From the NCBI GenBank assembly GCA_946406115.1, contig OX291562.1, positions 1,146,001 through 1,210,000 on the forward strand: a stretch of 64,000 nucleotides of DNA, written 5' to 3'. Position 1 is the first letter of the stretch. Each line of letters starts with the position of its first letter. The notes beneath the pieces are model-generated. The model was not told where the DNA came from. It made no database searches and was given only the letters and a program-made list of their open reading frames with translations. The translations under genes were made by a program, and so were the position numbers. Below are positions 11,171-22,394 of the stretch, piece after piece. This DNA is from Apoda limacodes (taxonomy: Eukaryota > Arthropoda > Insecta > Lepidoptera > Limacodidae).

Positions 11171-12630
11171 ATTATTTTTTTTTTTTTATTTTTTTTTTTT
11201 TAATATCACTAAGGTGGCAAACAAGCACACGGTCCGCCTGATGGAAAGTGGTCACCGTGACCTATGGACGCTTGCAACACTAGGGGCATCACTCGCGCGT
11301 TGCCGACCCTTCAGAAATCTAATAACTTCTTTTTTGAAGAACCCCATACTGTAGTCCTTAGAGAAAACCTTGGCAGGGAGCTCATTCCACAACCCAAGGG
11401 TTCGCGGGAGGTAGTTTCTCTGAAACCGCATTGTACGCGACCTTTTGGGATCTAAAGTGTGAGAATGAATTCCCTGCCGATGGCGAGTGGTGTGATGGTA
11501 GAAAGTAGCCGTGGGCATCATTTCGAACAATTCCTCAGAACACATCGCATTGTACAAGCGGTAGAACACACACAGGGAGCCAAAGTCTCTCCTCAGACTT
11601 AAGGGTTCGATACGGCCAGTGAGTTTGGGATCGTCGACAATTCTCACAGCCCGTCGTTGAACAGAGTCAAAAGGTCAAAGCTGGTATCCGGGTGCACCTG
11701 CCCAGAGATGGCAGCAGTTCTCCATATGGGGCCGAACTTGCGACTTGTAAAGCAGCAACCTTTATGTTTTTTGTAAAATTGTGATTGTGATTGTAAACGT
11801 AATTTGTAATGTGAAATAAAGGAATATCTATCTATCTATCTATCTATCAACCGCTGCACTGACGAGTAAAACTGCCTTGCTCTGTTGAGTACACCTAGTT
11901 TTTTGGACGCCATGCTTCACCTTATCTTGTAAATGATCTCGGAACTGAACATCGCTGGACATGACAATACCAAGGATCCCAATGCTCTTGGAGATGGAGT
12001 GGGGAGCGTTCTGGAATTGCGGGACTACAGTGAATGGGGTTTTCTTAGCGATGACCGCGCAGACTTGTGTCTTTGTAGGGTTGAATCGGACCAAGTTTAC
12101 CCGCCCCAGTCAGAGACCTTCGCCAGTGTGGTCTCGATTTGAGACACAAGTTCTCCGCGGTTTTCCTCCACAACGGAACGAGGGATGTTAACGACCCGTG
12201 TAATAAGCGTCTCCAGTACTGTCATCTGCATAGCAATGCATTTTGCTTATGTCCAACATGTCATTGATATGCAGTAGAAGCAGCGTAGGAGACAGCGCAG
12301 AGCCTTGCGGGACACCAGCATTATTGTCCATGATATCAGAGCAACTACCGTCAACCACGGTTCGTATGCGTCTGCCAGACAAAAAGCTAGCCACCCATTT
12401 GCACAAACCCTCGGCCACTCCGTAAGATGGCAACTTCAATAAAAGACCCTGGTGCCAGACCCGATCGAACTCCTTCGCTATGTCCAGGCTACATGCCAAT
12501 GCCTCCCCCTAACTCTCAATGGCTAGTGCCCATTGATGTGTGAGATACACTAGAAGGTCACCAGTCGAGCGACCGTGACGAAAGCCATATTGACGGTCAC
12601 TGACTAGGTCGTGTTCTTCTAGGTAACAAT
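11171..12630 (-). pseudogene. 5'-truncated family Z LINE with reverse transcriptase core, broken
   Basis: On the minus strand the sequence runs from FRHGRSTGDLLVYLTHQW (about 12,620-12,540) through motif A LDIAKEFDRVWHQGLLLKL, motif B AGVPQGSALSP and motif C CYADDS (near 12,240). It then reaches the same C-terminal part as the 2.2-3.1 kb copy (VRFNPTKTQV to LWNELPAKVF) and a T-run at 11,171-11,202, which is its poly(A) tail. The frame is interrupted at least three times: after the YADD region, near 12,094-12,100, and by an 87-bp insertion at 11,761-11,847. No endonuclease part is present. Confidence 0.85.
11761..11847 (+). mobile_element. 87-bp insertion with 5-bp target duplication inside the family Z LINE
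   Basis: Compared with the 2.2-3.1 kb copy, the LINE is interrupted by an 87-bp segment that starts TTATGTTTTTTGTAAAATTG, contains AATAAAGGAAT and ends in (ATCT)n. CAACC occurs on both sides (11,756-11,760 and 11,848-11,852) where the other copy has a single site. This looks like the extreme 3' end of a retroelement with a tetranucleotide tail. Confidence 0.7.
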
Positions 12631-13123
12631 TTTATTTTGGCAAGAGAAGCAATTTTACGTCACTGTCACTGCGTCAAAGAATACTAACGTTATTTATAAT
12701 ACTTGGAGATTTTTATCTATACATTCTGTCAAAAAAGTTACATATTAATGAACGAATCAATGTTACTAGTAGTACGCCATCTCTTTGAACATGTAGAAAA
12801 ACCTTATCTACAGCTTATAGCTCACACATCGCAGCAAACAACAGTAACTACTCAAAAGCAGCATGCGAATCATAAAAATAATTATGATATAATATAAATA
12901 CCTAGCCAAATACTACTTGCACGCGGAATAGTTGTGATGATTTGGTAAATTCACTTAACAACCAGGATATTGGTAAATTAACCATTGGTACAAAAGATAG
13001 AAAACCGTGCCTATTATTCTCTCAATTGTGTAATGCACCGACAAATTTAGGTTATGTTGTCATGTATTTGTAATTGATCAAAAATTTTATCGATTTTTAA
13101 ACGAAACACTAATAATTAAATGA
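12631..13123. other. AT-rich spacer, no feature recognised
   Basis: Nothing beyond short AT-rich open frames was seen. Confidence 0.35.
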
Positions 13124-13325
13124 GTGAACAAGATTTCTTTCGTGAATAAATCTTGCGTAGCTCTTATTCACCAAAATATTGCAGGAATTATAAACAAACG
13201 GGATTTAATAGAAGTAGCTATCACCGAATTATCGCAAGAAATGGGTAATATTGGTATCATTTGCTTTAAGGAAACATTCCTAAAAATTGGCTTAACCAGT
13301 TGTATGTCCCGTCACAAACACTAGC
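13124..13325 (+). pseudogene. LINE endonuclease N-terminal fragment
   Basis: The frame encodes ALIHQNIAGIINKRDLIEVA and then IGIICFKETFLK. This is the start of an APE-type LINE endonuclease, where hQN.~G..NK is the first catalytic block and ETFL carries the metal-binding glutamate. No further endonuclease or reverse transcriptase follows in frame, so the fragment ends near 13,325. Confidence 0.6.
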
Positions 13326-13429
13326 AGTTCACATAAACAACGCTTACTGCACGGTAATACAATAATACAATCAGTTGCCCGATAAAATAAAAACAATACC
13401 CCTAAGACTTTTTAAGAATTACACAATAT

Positions 13430-13700
13430 TTTATTTTCCATATCGTCTAATCTTGTTTTTAAATATTTGTTTTCATTTTTGAATCTTATTGACTTCTTTA
13501 TTGGCAATTTCTTATTGTTTGCTTAGATTTTCTAGTTTCTGTTTTACATCTTGCATATGTGATATATCCAAAAACGATGTTGTTAAGGAACTGTCGTGTG
13601 AATTATTTCTTTCTCTAATTGAAGTATCAGACAGTGATTCATTCGAGATACTGACACAGTAGTTGTGCTGACACAGTAGTTGTGCAATGATGATATGTTT
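13430..13700 (-). pseudogene. possible LINE ORF1 coiled-coil fragment
   Basis: The minus frame encodes a Ser/Asp-rich segment (SLSDTSIRERNNSHDSSL) followed by a charged helical stretch (MQDVKQKLENLSKQ) that continues past a stop with similar composition. This resembles ORF1 proteins of CR1/L2-type LINEs, but no zinc knuckle or other diagnostic motif is visible. It lies opposite in strand to the adjacent endonuclease fragment. Confidence 0.3.
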
Positions 13701-13817
13701 AAGTTTGATTCTGAAACGGGGCGTATTTTTTTTCTCCTTACCTATAGTTATACTACTATCCATCTTTCTATACAGGAGTTGTAAACAAATGTTTGTAAAC
13801 AAAGCGTTGTCTGCCAA

Positions 13818-15355
13818 TAATTACCAGCTCAGCTGTTCAATGTTTTCAAATTATCAACGGTATTTTTCTTTGAATTGTTTTTTAGATATTGGTCACTATT
13901 ATCACTGTTTTATAATTTATTATTATGTGCAAGTGGCGAAAAACTAATAACAACAAATGTTTTTGTTTGAAATTTTATAAAGATTTTAATGAAACACTGC
14001 TTTTCTGTAAACTTTGAAAGTTGTAAGAAAAAATTGATTTAAATTATGCTGAAGCAGATTCTACAGTATAACAAATAATATCACTGGTGAGTCTTAGCAC
14101 GGACTGTACCTAAATAATAAATCTATGTTTATTTAGACATTTCATTTTCATTTTTAATTTTCACAATAATATTTGTGGAGATTGCTCTGCTGATTGAGTA
14201 GCCACAAAAAACACTATTATTTACGAAGAAACATCCATTAGTTTTCGTTTTTATTATATTGAAGTGGAAATAAGAACTGATGATGAATTTAAATGTTAAA
14301 TTAGTACGATGCGCTGTTTAGGTTGTTTTAGAAAAACTATCAAACGAAACGTGTACCTTATGGTGCTGCATGCTTTTATTCCATTAGATCTTACAACTTA
14401 CTATTTAAAAAAAAAACAAACCAATGGTTCAATATTTCTGTTCGATTTCAGGTAAAGGGGAATCGCCTAAAATATATTTTACGGTTAATCGGTCAATTAA
14501 GTCTAAAGATACCCGACCCCAAAACCCGATCACGTACATATATAATATGTACCTACCCACACATAATTGTAGTATCTTCAATTTGGCAAAGTTTGACTAA
14601 CATCCTCATCCTATTGTCAATTTATATCTTTCACGACACGTAAATTGAATAAAACCCCGAGTGACGCCCTTATATAGGGGTCGGCCGGTGGCTGGTGGCC
14701 GGTGGCTGGTGGCTGGTGGCTGCGGATGCGCCAAGCTGACACATGATAAGACTTTACTTTACAGATGTTAGTAATGTTATTTAAATCTAAGTTTTTTTGT
14801 AGATTTTGGTTATCCTAAATTAAAATGACCTTTTGACCAGCTGTTACATTCCACAAGCTACCAGGTACAACTTTGAAAAAAGCTACGGTGGATCTGGGAC
14901 CAAAACTATTCGCAATAGGACAAGCCTATGTAGCGCTAATCCGTGTAAAAACATTGGATAGACTTACTATTGGAGCCCTAAATCCACGAAAACTGCTTAA
15001 CAAACGACACGACGAGTATATTCTTCTGATGAATTGAAGCATCCTCGAAGCCTTCGACAAAGAGACCCTCTATAGTACGGATCTCTATAGTTCGTCTTTT
15101 GTGGAGTTTCGAGATTCGGTTTCCTTGTATGCTGAAACTAAAAAGCTATAAATAAACAACAATACAAAAAAAATAAAAAAGCCGACTACAAAAACATTAA
15201 GAACTGAAAAGCAATTAACAAGTTAACGTAAAACCATATTATTTACTTTTGTACATATAAAGTGACGGTCGTTTAATGACATTTTGTATGAATTTAAATA
15301 TAGTATGACTTCATGATAATATAGTACTCAACCAAATATTTAGCTATAAGTAGGT
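13818..15355. other. AT-rich spacer with a short GGCTGGT minisatellite
   Basis: No gene was recognised. At about 14,688-14,724 the heptamer GGCTGGT/GGCCGGT repeats about five times. Confidence 0.4.
14688..14724 (+). repeat. GGCTGGT heptamer repeat, about 5 units
   Basis: Consecutive GGCTGGT, GGCCGGT, GGCTGGT, GGCTGGT and GGCTGCG units. Confidence 0.8.
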
Positions 15356-15477
15356 GAAACTCATTTAAGTGCGAGTTCAATAGTAGTACAGAATAGTATT
15401 ACAGATTGCTTACGCTAGTCATTACCATTACAAGTAACGACTGTACTACTATCTGAACTTGCACTAAAATGAGTCTC
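15356..15477. repeat. fold-back repeat, 36-bp arms, 49-nt loop
   Basis: The left arm (15,356-15,391) begins GAAACTCATTTAAGTGCGAG and the right arm (15,441-15,477) ends in the near-perfect reverse complement CACTAAAATGAGTCTC. The arms pair over about 36 bp with four or five mismatches or gaps. No coding potential. It may be a fold-back MITE or a hairpin-forming transcript. Confidence 0.75.
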
Positions 15478-15479
15478 TT

Positions 15480-16070
15480 TTGTTTTTTTTGGCTCTTGGC
15501 TGACTTTTTTTGGGCTCGAGGGGGATCGCTCAACAGATTTTATGGTAAATGTGGTGAAGATGAGGACTAACATGCTTACTTACCTTTTTTATCGCGGACT
15601 CCTTTTTGTAGCGTAGTGGACTGTAGGTAGCTTGGTTATAATTAAATAAGGCACTGGTAAATAAATTGAAGATTTTGATTTCACACTTTGCGGTGCGTCT
15701 ATGAACTTATTGTTACAGAAGAACAAAATAAGGTGTTGCTATACTTAGCATAGAAACAAAACTTAAACTATAATGTTGCTAGCCAACACTTGTGATATAA
15801 GTATTATTTTTGCAGATCCTAGAAATTAAAAAGTTGTAATGATCTCGAAGGCTCAAATATATATATAATATAGGTGTTATTAAATTTAATTTTCTATTTT
15901 ATTTCATTCCATGTTTTTAAAACAAACGTTGTCCTTTTTTATTCACTATAATTTACAATATACTGTAGCTTATATAATTTATGCACAAAGAATACTTGTA
16001 AAACGCATTCAGTATAAAAAAAATGGTATATAGTTAACTGAAAACTTGAAATTTTATATAAAAACGTGCC
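15480..16070. other. AT-rich spacer, no feature recognised
   Basis: No coding sequence or repeat structure was recognised. Confidence 0.35.
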
Positions 16071-16074
16071 CAAA

Positions 16075-16320
16075 AACCATTTCGACGGACTGGCCACATC
16101 CGCAGATCAGAAGATAGGAAATACTGAAATATTAAAGAATGCTAAGACAGGACAGGAGCAGCAATTACATATTAGAGAAAAAACGTAGTGTGGGGTATAC
16201 GCAAGATTGCTGGGAGCGATTGAATGCGTAAGTCGCAGGACCGTGCAAAGTGGTGCACCTTGAGAGAGGCCTATATGTCCAGCCGTGCAGTGGGTGATGA
16301 AGATGAAGATGATAATCTAT
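16075..16320 (+). pseudogene. 3' end of an RTE-type LINE, decayed
   Basis: The end of the coding part reads RKSQDRAKWCTLREAYMSS (16,227 onward) and runs into a GATGAAGATGAAGATGAT tail. The DRAKW..LREAY block followed by a (GAT)n-type tail is typical of RTE elements in Lepidoptera. The upstream 150 bp (RRTGHIRRSEDRK-like) are frameshifted. Confidence 0.6.
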
Positions 16321-16629
16321 GAAAAGATGGCGGAATTATACATACAGACATGACGTAACTATAAGGGTTCCAGTCTTGCCATTTGCCAATGGAATCTACT
16401 TCAATGAAACAAATACAAATAACCTTATTTGCCTAGAATGCGGTTAAGTAAAGTTGTTATAAATTTAAGTATTACACATTCAATAAACATGCAATTTTTT
16501 TTTATATAATTATAATCCAATCAATAATAAATTACACCATTTATGTAATTTCAACTTTCAATAAATTTAAATATGATAGAAGATTAAGTTGGAAATATAA
16601 TCTCTTAAATTCCTGACAGGTTTAAAACA

Positions 16630-17118
16630 ATAAGTACTCATTTACAGAATAAAAACATTTATCATACAACCAGTTGTACAATCTATATATAAATAAATTA
16701 TAAGGCAGCTCACTTAACTCTATTGGCAATTTATTATAAATTTTTACCATCATACGAGATCAATTTCTGTCAAACAATAATGTTCTGGCCCTTGGTAGTA
16801 ATAGTTTGTTTGGGTACCTAGCATTAAAGCTGTAAAAGCTGCAGGTGTTCTTTTAATTAAGTTTATGTGCCTTTTGATGAAACACGCTACTTCGTAAATA
16901 TATAGACAGGGTATCCTTAGAATTTTGAGTTTCATGAAATGTTTCTTACATGACTCTAGTGGTACTTTGTTACAAATTGCTCTTATGCATCTTTTCTGTA
17001 TAGTAAATACTCTGTTTATTTCATTAAAATCACCCAATAAGACTATTCCGTATCTCATGACTGATGCAAGAACTTGAATGAACGTTTCTTCACGACGTGA
17101 ACGATATAGAACCGGCAC
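16630..17118 (-). pseudogene. LINE reverse transcriptase C-terminal fragment
   Basis: On the minus strand the frame encodes SVMRYGIVLLGDFNEINRVF, QKRCIRAICNK, SCKKHFMKLKIL and CLYIYEVACFIKRH. After a frame break near 16,755 it continues with VKIYNKLPIELSELPYN and FYSVNEYLLF before the stop. This is the thumb/C-terminal region of a LINE reverse transcriptase of a family different from Z. The catalytic domain is absent and a GC-rich minisatellite abuts the 5' edge. Confidence 0.7.
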
Positions 17119-17123
17119 GTATC

Positions 17124-17233
17124 GCAGCCCGCAGTCCCGCAGTCCCGCAGTCCCGCAGCCCGCAGTCCCGCAGTCCCGCAGCCCCGCAGTCCCGCAGCCC
17201 CGCAGTCCCGCAGTCCCGCAGTCCCGCAGCCCC
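17124..17233 (+). repeat. GC-rich 8-bp minisatellite (CCCGCAGT/C)n, about 13-14 units
   Basis: The octamer CCCGCAGT alternates with CCCGCAGC, with a few 7- or 9-bp units. All frames stay open through it (PQSRSPAV-type peptides on the plus strand, GCGTAGLR-type on the minus strand), so the apparent ORFs here are artefacts. It interrupts or borders the LINE fragment at 16.6-17.1 kb. Confidence 0.9.
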
Positions 17234-17639
17234 TCGGCCTCTGATTCAATTTATGCGCGTTATGTATGGGATCCATAAATCGTTAAGAGGGATGCTTTTT
17301 GTCATCTAACAATATTTTGCATGGCTTGTCTACGATCCGATTGAATTTATCGACCATGTTTTTGTACAGAAAGGGAGTTAAATAGTTGGTAAGTACATGT
17401 TCAGTTCTTTTTCGGTATTGATCAATATTATTTAAGAACTGGGTAAGTATTATCACTTTGCCTTACGGCACCTACCATTACCACATATACTACCACTTAA
17501 TAAATTTAACAAGTGACATTATTAATAAAAACTAGGTACTAGGTAAATATATCTTGTGTAGCTTCTTACGTTCTTGTGGATATGAGTTTCAAATAACTTG
17601 TCACGATGGTTTTTTTATTAAAAGTATTTGGATATTGGA

Positions 17640-18480
17640 TGGATGGAAAATCCTAAATACTTTGCCTGCGCAAAGGCCAAGCCCGATAACTAACTAGTTT
17701 CTTCTTTTTTTGGACCTTGTCCTATATATATTTGTCGTCTCTGAGTTGTCATTGAATCTATGTTAATTGGTCTTTAAATCTTTTCTGATGACAACAAACA
17801 TCTAAGTCAATCAGGGTCTACAATACTATTTAGGTCCCGAATCCAGTTCTATAACTTTTTTGTCACAATTATATTCTTCAGATCTATACATGTTGTACCA
17901 CCGCAATCGCGTTTCAAATAATTTTTTTAATAAGCCAACACTCTGCCTCGTAGGCCCACTCTAGTTTTATAAACATTGTCCGTGACACATATTGGCATTT
18001 TCAGGTCCCAAACCACAACTGTCTGATCTCACCATTTTCGACATCCCATCTATTCTATTTACCATCTATGTTGCCGCCGCGGGACCGTAAACTGCCAAGA
18101 TATTTAAAGAGACCAACATTTTTAATGTATGGTTTGGAATGTTTATTGTGTGTTGTGCGATACAATCTGAGAAGTTTTTATGTCATATGTTTATCTTGTG
18201 AGGCTTTTAAATTGAGCAGATTCTAGTCAATTAGTGCTACGCCATCTGTGTAAAGATTGTTCCAGGTTACCGGTTGCTGTATGTCAGCTGTCAGATAGTA
18301 TTTAGAATTTTCTTAGGACCGCAACCGCTTGCCAAATAAACAGCCTCGGGACGCAATGTATGCCTTTTCTAGGTCTTAAAATACCATCTATTCTGGAGAT
18401 CTTGTTTTCTGGTTCTGAACGACTTTTTCAGAATACTGGTTGTGTGCAGAGTCTGTTGTAGATTTTCCCGGTTCGAATTC
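17640..18480 (-). pseudogene. strongly decayed RTE-type LINE reverse transcriptase
   Basis: Pieces in several minus frames follow the RTE order. DLEKAYIASRGCLFGKRLR (motif A region, about 18,375) comes first, then LFKYLGSLRSRGGNID (about 18,110), a FIKLEWAYEAECW segment matching the usual LYGAECW block (about 17,960) and degenerate remains of the C-terminal region. Many stops and shifts are present. Confidence 0.5.
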
Positions 18481-18489
18481 ACGTTGATT

Positions 18490-19970
18490 TTCCGTGTCTT
18501 ATTATTTCATTTAGAAAATGTTCGCATATTTTGAGAGTGTGTGTGTGTACCTTAATTAAAAAAAATATAAAATTTAAAATCTTACAAAATAAATACATAT
18601 TTATATAAACAAATTCCTAAATAAACATATATGTATACAATCGACCTATCCGTAGAACAGAGCCCGATGTAATGATGGAACAAAAACGAGTTAAATAGCT
18701 AGACGAGATAATGCATACCAACTCTACAGACGTCGTTTTTACAATTTTCATATCTTATTTAGTTTCGGAAGTATAGAATCGAATAACGTTGGATCTGAAC
18801 TTAGCCGTTACCGTCCGGCCGCTGTTTGTTGGAGGAAGGGGGTTTTTGTGTCATGCGCTTAGCTTTTTAACGGAGAGATATAAAAACGTATTTTTAGTGC
18901 GAACTGGCGAATCATTCTTTCTGTAATAATAAACAGTGAAAAGTAGGTCTTGTGAGTTTTTAAGAAAATTTTATACGAACATTAACATACATATAAGAAC
19001 ATTGTTCCCCCCAGTATAATGCGTGGGATTAAGGGGTTAAGGAACATTACATCTCAAGAAAATCTGATTTGAATAAAAAGTTGTAATCACATTAATATAG
19101 TGTATTTTTTTCATTTCTTAGAAATATATACAACAGTAAAGGATTTATAAATCCTTACGTAAATCGATGTAGAGGTTTTGCTAGATCAAAGATCAAGTGT
19201 CCTTCTGACAGTTATACAAATTTAGAAATTAAAAATAATAATTTGTGACGTTTCAAAAAGTTACAACCTATGAGGTTATATATTTTCTAATACCCCGCTC
19301 TCCCCACAAAGAAAAAAGGTAAGTTTTGGGAGCGAGGGCTTTTTCCTAACCAGACAAATTTTTATATTATTATATTTAGAATAAACTAGCTTAGTTGACT
19401 AATTAAACTCATCGTAAAATTAAAGTAAAACATAAAACAATTTAGAGTCTGTGGTGTGATATTTACATTGTTTATATACATAGGTACGATTTAATCAATC
19501 AAAATCCCTATCATAACCTAACGTACCATACCAAAATTAAAACTAAGTTAATTAACAGTCTTTATGAATGCTTATAAAATAAATAGAACTATAGAAAGAG
19601 CTTATAAGTAGACAGACTGACTGTCATATGAAAGTATAAAGCAAGCACATGACAAGCGTACGTCATGGTACGTAAAGCCAAACAAGTAAATGTACATTAT
19701 TTACAAAACAGTACCTATTTTTGGAAAATTAGGAAGGAACGTTAGGACCTTAGGCTTATTGAACGAGTTGTCGAACCTCTCGGATAGTTAAGGCTTATTA
19801 ACAACAGTTACCAGACCGGTCGACAGCATTAACAATATGGGAAATATTTACATACAAACAAAAGAAGAAGTAAAACATAGGAGAGCCTAAATTCATTACG
19901 TTTAAAAATTGTCTTCCGTTCGGGGATTCTTGGAATTTAGGGAATATGTCTACAAAGTAATCAAAAGAGG
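18490..19970. other. AT-rich spacer with one candidate core promoter
   Basis: No gene was recognised. ATATAAAAAC at 18,878-18,887 followed about 20 bp later by TTTTTAGTGCG could be a TATA/initiator pair on the plus strand, but no ORF follows it. Confidence 0.3.
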
Positions 19971-19979
19971 AAAACAGAA

Positions 19980-20960
19980 TCTGGGATAGCAGAAATTAAT
20001 TACTCTTTAGATTTTTAGAATATCGGGAACTACGTGAACTGAAATAGCTATCTCGTTCTTAAAACTAATTGGTAGTTCAATTGAACCAATACAGTATATT
20101 GAATGACCATTGGCTACAGTACTAGTTATTTTATTTTTTGTATTTAACTGGATCCCGTATTGTAATAATAATTCATAAAACAGGGGAAACATACTATATA
20201 ACTATTTGTACATGATTGTCAACTGTCGTTGTTCGATCTACGGCGTGGACATATGAAATGCCTAATATGCTGTATATAGGAAAGGGAAGACTGAGAAACA
20301 TATTTATAGAAAGGAAAATTAATTAATAAATGATGTTTAAGAGGTCGAAGGTTGAACAGCCTTCAACGGACCAGGTTTATTAATAGGTGGTATCGAAATA
20401 ATTGAGCTTATTTCATCATCAGTTGATTGACTGACGATAAATCAGAAGGTAGTAATCTAGAGCTATAAATGGGGCTAAGATTACAACGCAAAATCTCAAT
20501 TTTTTTAATTTCTGACATTGGATATCTGAGTTTAGCAAATAGAGACTTCATTAAAGAAAATTAAAAAAATGTCCCGTTCATTTGGTCTTTGCTTGCGATT
20601 GTCTATGAACTTTCCAAGCTCGTAATCGTAATCAAAAATTGCGAAATCTGAAATCTAGTAAAGAATCTTAACGTGCTCTTTACCAGTCTAAAGTCTAAAG
20701 GTGGTGCAGCTAAAATATCGGAAATTTACTTTTGTAACCGTTTATGGTCATTATTCCTAAAAATAGCAAATTCCTAAACTCTTTTTTGTATAAAATCTAT
20801 AGGACATTTTTCACCTTTAAAACTAAATCTTTTAATATCTGTCGCATTGTTGTCTACAATATTCGACAGTTTTTCAGTAATCAATTCTAAAGTTAAGCAA
20901 CTAGTATAAGGTAATTGCGAAGTAGTAGGGTCTGACTGTGATGAAAATTGATTAAATCTC
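19980..20960 (-). pseudogene. decayed Ty3/gypsy-like gag-protease remnant
   Basis: On the minus strand broken gag segments come first (FKGEKCPIDFIQK-like, then MSEIKKIEILRCNLSPIYSS near 20,500, then DDEISSIISIPPINKPGP near 20,400). They lead to an uninterrupted frame at 20,007-20,192 with TVANGHSIYCIGSIELPISF and VHVVPDILKI, which matches the second half of a retropepsin-like domain. The aspartate motif itself was not found. The order gag then protease and the EIKKIEILRCNL block support a Ty3/gypsy origin. Confidence 0.5.
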
Positions 20961-21375
20961 TGGATTTGGAGTTGACTTTAAAAATGTAGTCGTTAAATCA
21001 GTATAGAAACATTTACCTTTTCCAGGCTTTGAGCGACGTGTTGTAACTTGTAAGTATATACTTACTTTTTCTTTATCAGTAGCATAATAGGTTCAGTTAA
21101 AATGAAGTTGCTACTAATAAGAGGCATTTATTAATATCCTCTATGTCTTGTGCAAAAGAGAAATGACTAAACTCTAAAGAGGGAGATTGTAAAGAATCAG
21201 AAAGTTAGTTCTTCAAATCAGAAACTGTAGATGTAAACTCAAAATCAATTGATCGTAGCTTTAATTCATAAACTAGTTCAGGTTTATTTAAATGGTTGAT
21301 ATATGTTTTAAATATGTCCGAATTTAAAGAAATGTAAATCGTCCAAAATTGTAGCAAAAGTGTATTGTAACTGTA
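20961..21375. other. AT-rich spacer, no feature recognised
   Basis: It may include further decayed gag sequence on the minus strand, but nothing firm can be read. Confidence 0.3.
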
Positions 21376-21430
21376 CTACAATGTACTGAACTACAATGTA
21401 CTGAACTACAATGTACTGAACTACAATGTA
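21376..21430 (+). repeat. 15-bp tandem repeat, 3.7 units
   Basis: The unit CTACAATGTACTGAA is repeated exactly three times, followed by CTACAATGTA. Confidence 0.95.
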
Positions 21431-21544
21431 ATACTTACGTTTACCTACTAGTATTTGAAGACAACAATATCTTGAAAAAAATATATAATTTCTACTTCAA
21501 TACACTTCGTCTGTGAATGTCATAGAATAATTAAGTAATGATTA

Positions 21545-21645
21545 AATTTTTAAAGGGTCGCTGGTGTTGCAACCGTTCATAAGCTGCGGTGACTGCTTAA
21601 CATCTGGTGGACTGTTCTTGTTTGCCACCTTAGTGGTAAATAGAA
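21545..21645 (+). mobile_element. family Z LINE, 3' UTR scrap
   Basis: The stretch contains AAAGGGTCGCTGGTGTTGCAA, CGGTGACTGCTTAACATC and TTGTTTGCCACCTTAGTGGT, the conserved 3' end seen in the longer family Z copies. Confidence 0.75.
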
Positions 21646-22394
21646 GATACACTGCATCAAAAGCAGTATTGTAGTGATAGGCTCAACCCCGAACACGTGT
21701 CACGCCGGACTAAAGTGGTTGATGGAAAGAGGCCTCGGCCACCACATGACGATTGATGATGTGGGCATGTATCCAACCGCTGGTTACCCCATTCTGGGGA
21801 TTGGGGATTCAAAACCGTTAAAATATACTCTATATACATACTCGTACATACAAAAATATTAAATAAATATAAAGTTTAAATTACACATTATGTCTTAAAT
21901 GTAGGTTGTGACAGACAAGAGCAATCTGTTATCATAACAGACAGACAGACAGTAAAAAAAACTAATATTTTGTTTAATAATTGTGTTCCAAAACTAGTCC
22001 ATCCATATATAATACCATATAGAATCCAGTTATAGTCGTTTGTTAACGAGGCACTGCACGACACGGTTTGCCGTCACGATTTTTAACACACGACACTGCA
22101 GTGTGCAGACGATCTGTCGTTTGTTCGCTAGACATGATTCTGCAACGACACTGCAGACGCGGTCTTCGTTCTTCTCGTATTCTGCAGAACATAATTGCAT
22201 CTAATAAGCGCCGGGTTTTTGGAAATCCTTATAAATCAATTTTGGAAAGTGTGTTAGTTTGTAAGACAACATGATCAAATAAACTGTTTTTATTTAAAGG
22301 GAAAATATTGTACAAAAAAAAGGTACCAATCACCAGTTACTTACAAAAAAATTTTTTTAAAAGCTTGTCTTTGGTTGGTGTCTTATTGAGCACT
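21646..22394. other. spacer with short GC-richer pieces, no gene recognised
   Basis: 21,670-21,820 and 22,030-22,280 are GC-richer than their surroundings and carry short open frames that match nothing I recognise. Confidence 0.3.

Noticed and set aside
17055..17309. PQSRSP- and GLRGCGTA-type ORFs on both strands
   Set aside because: Translations of the 8-bp minisatellite.
22068..22274. 68-codon Arg-rich ORF
   Set aside because: No recognisable domain; the first codon is not a convincing start.
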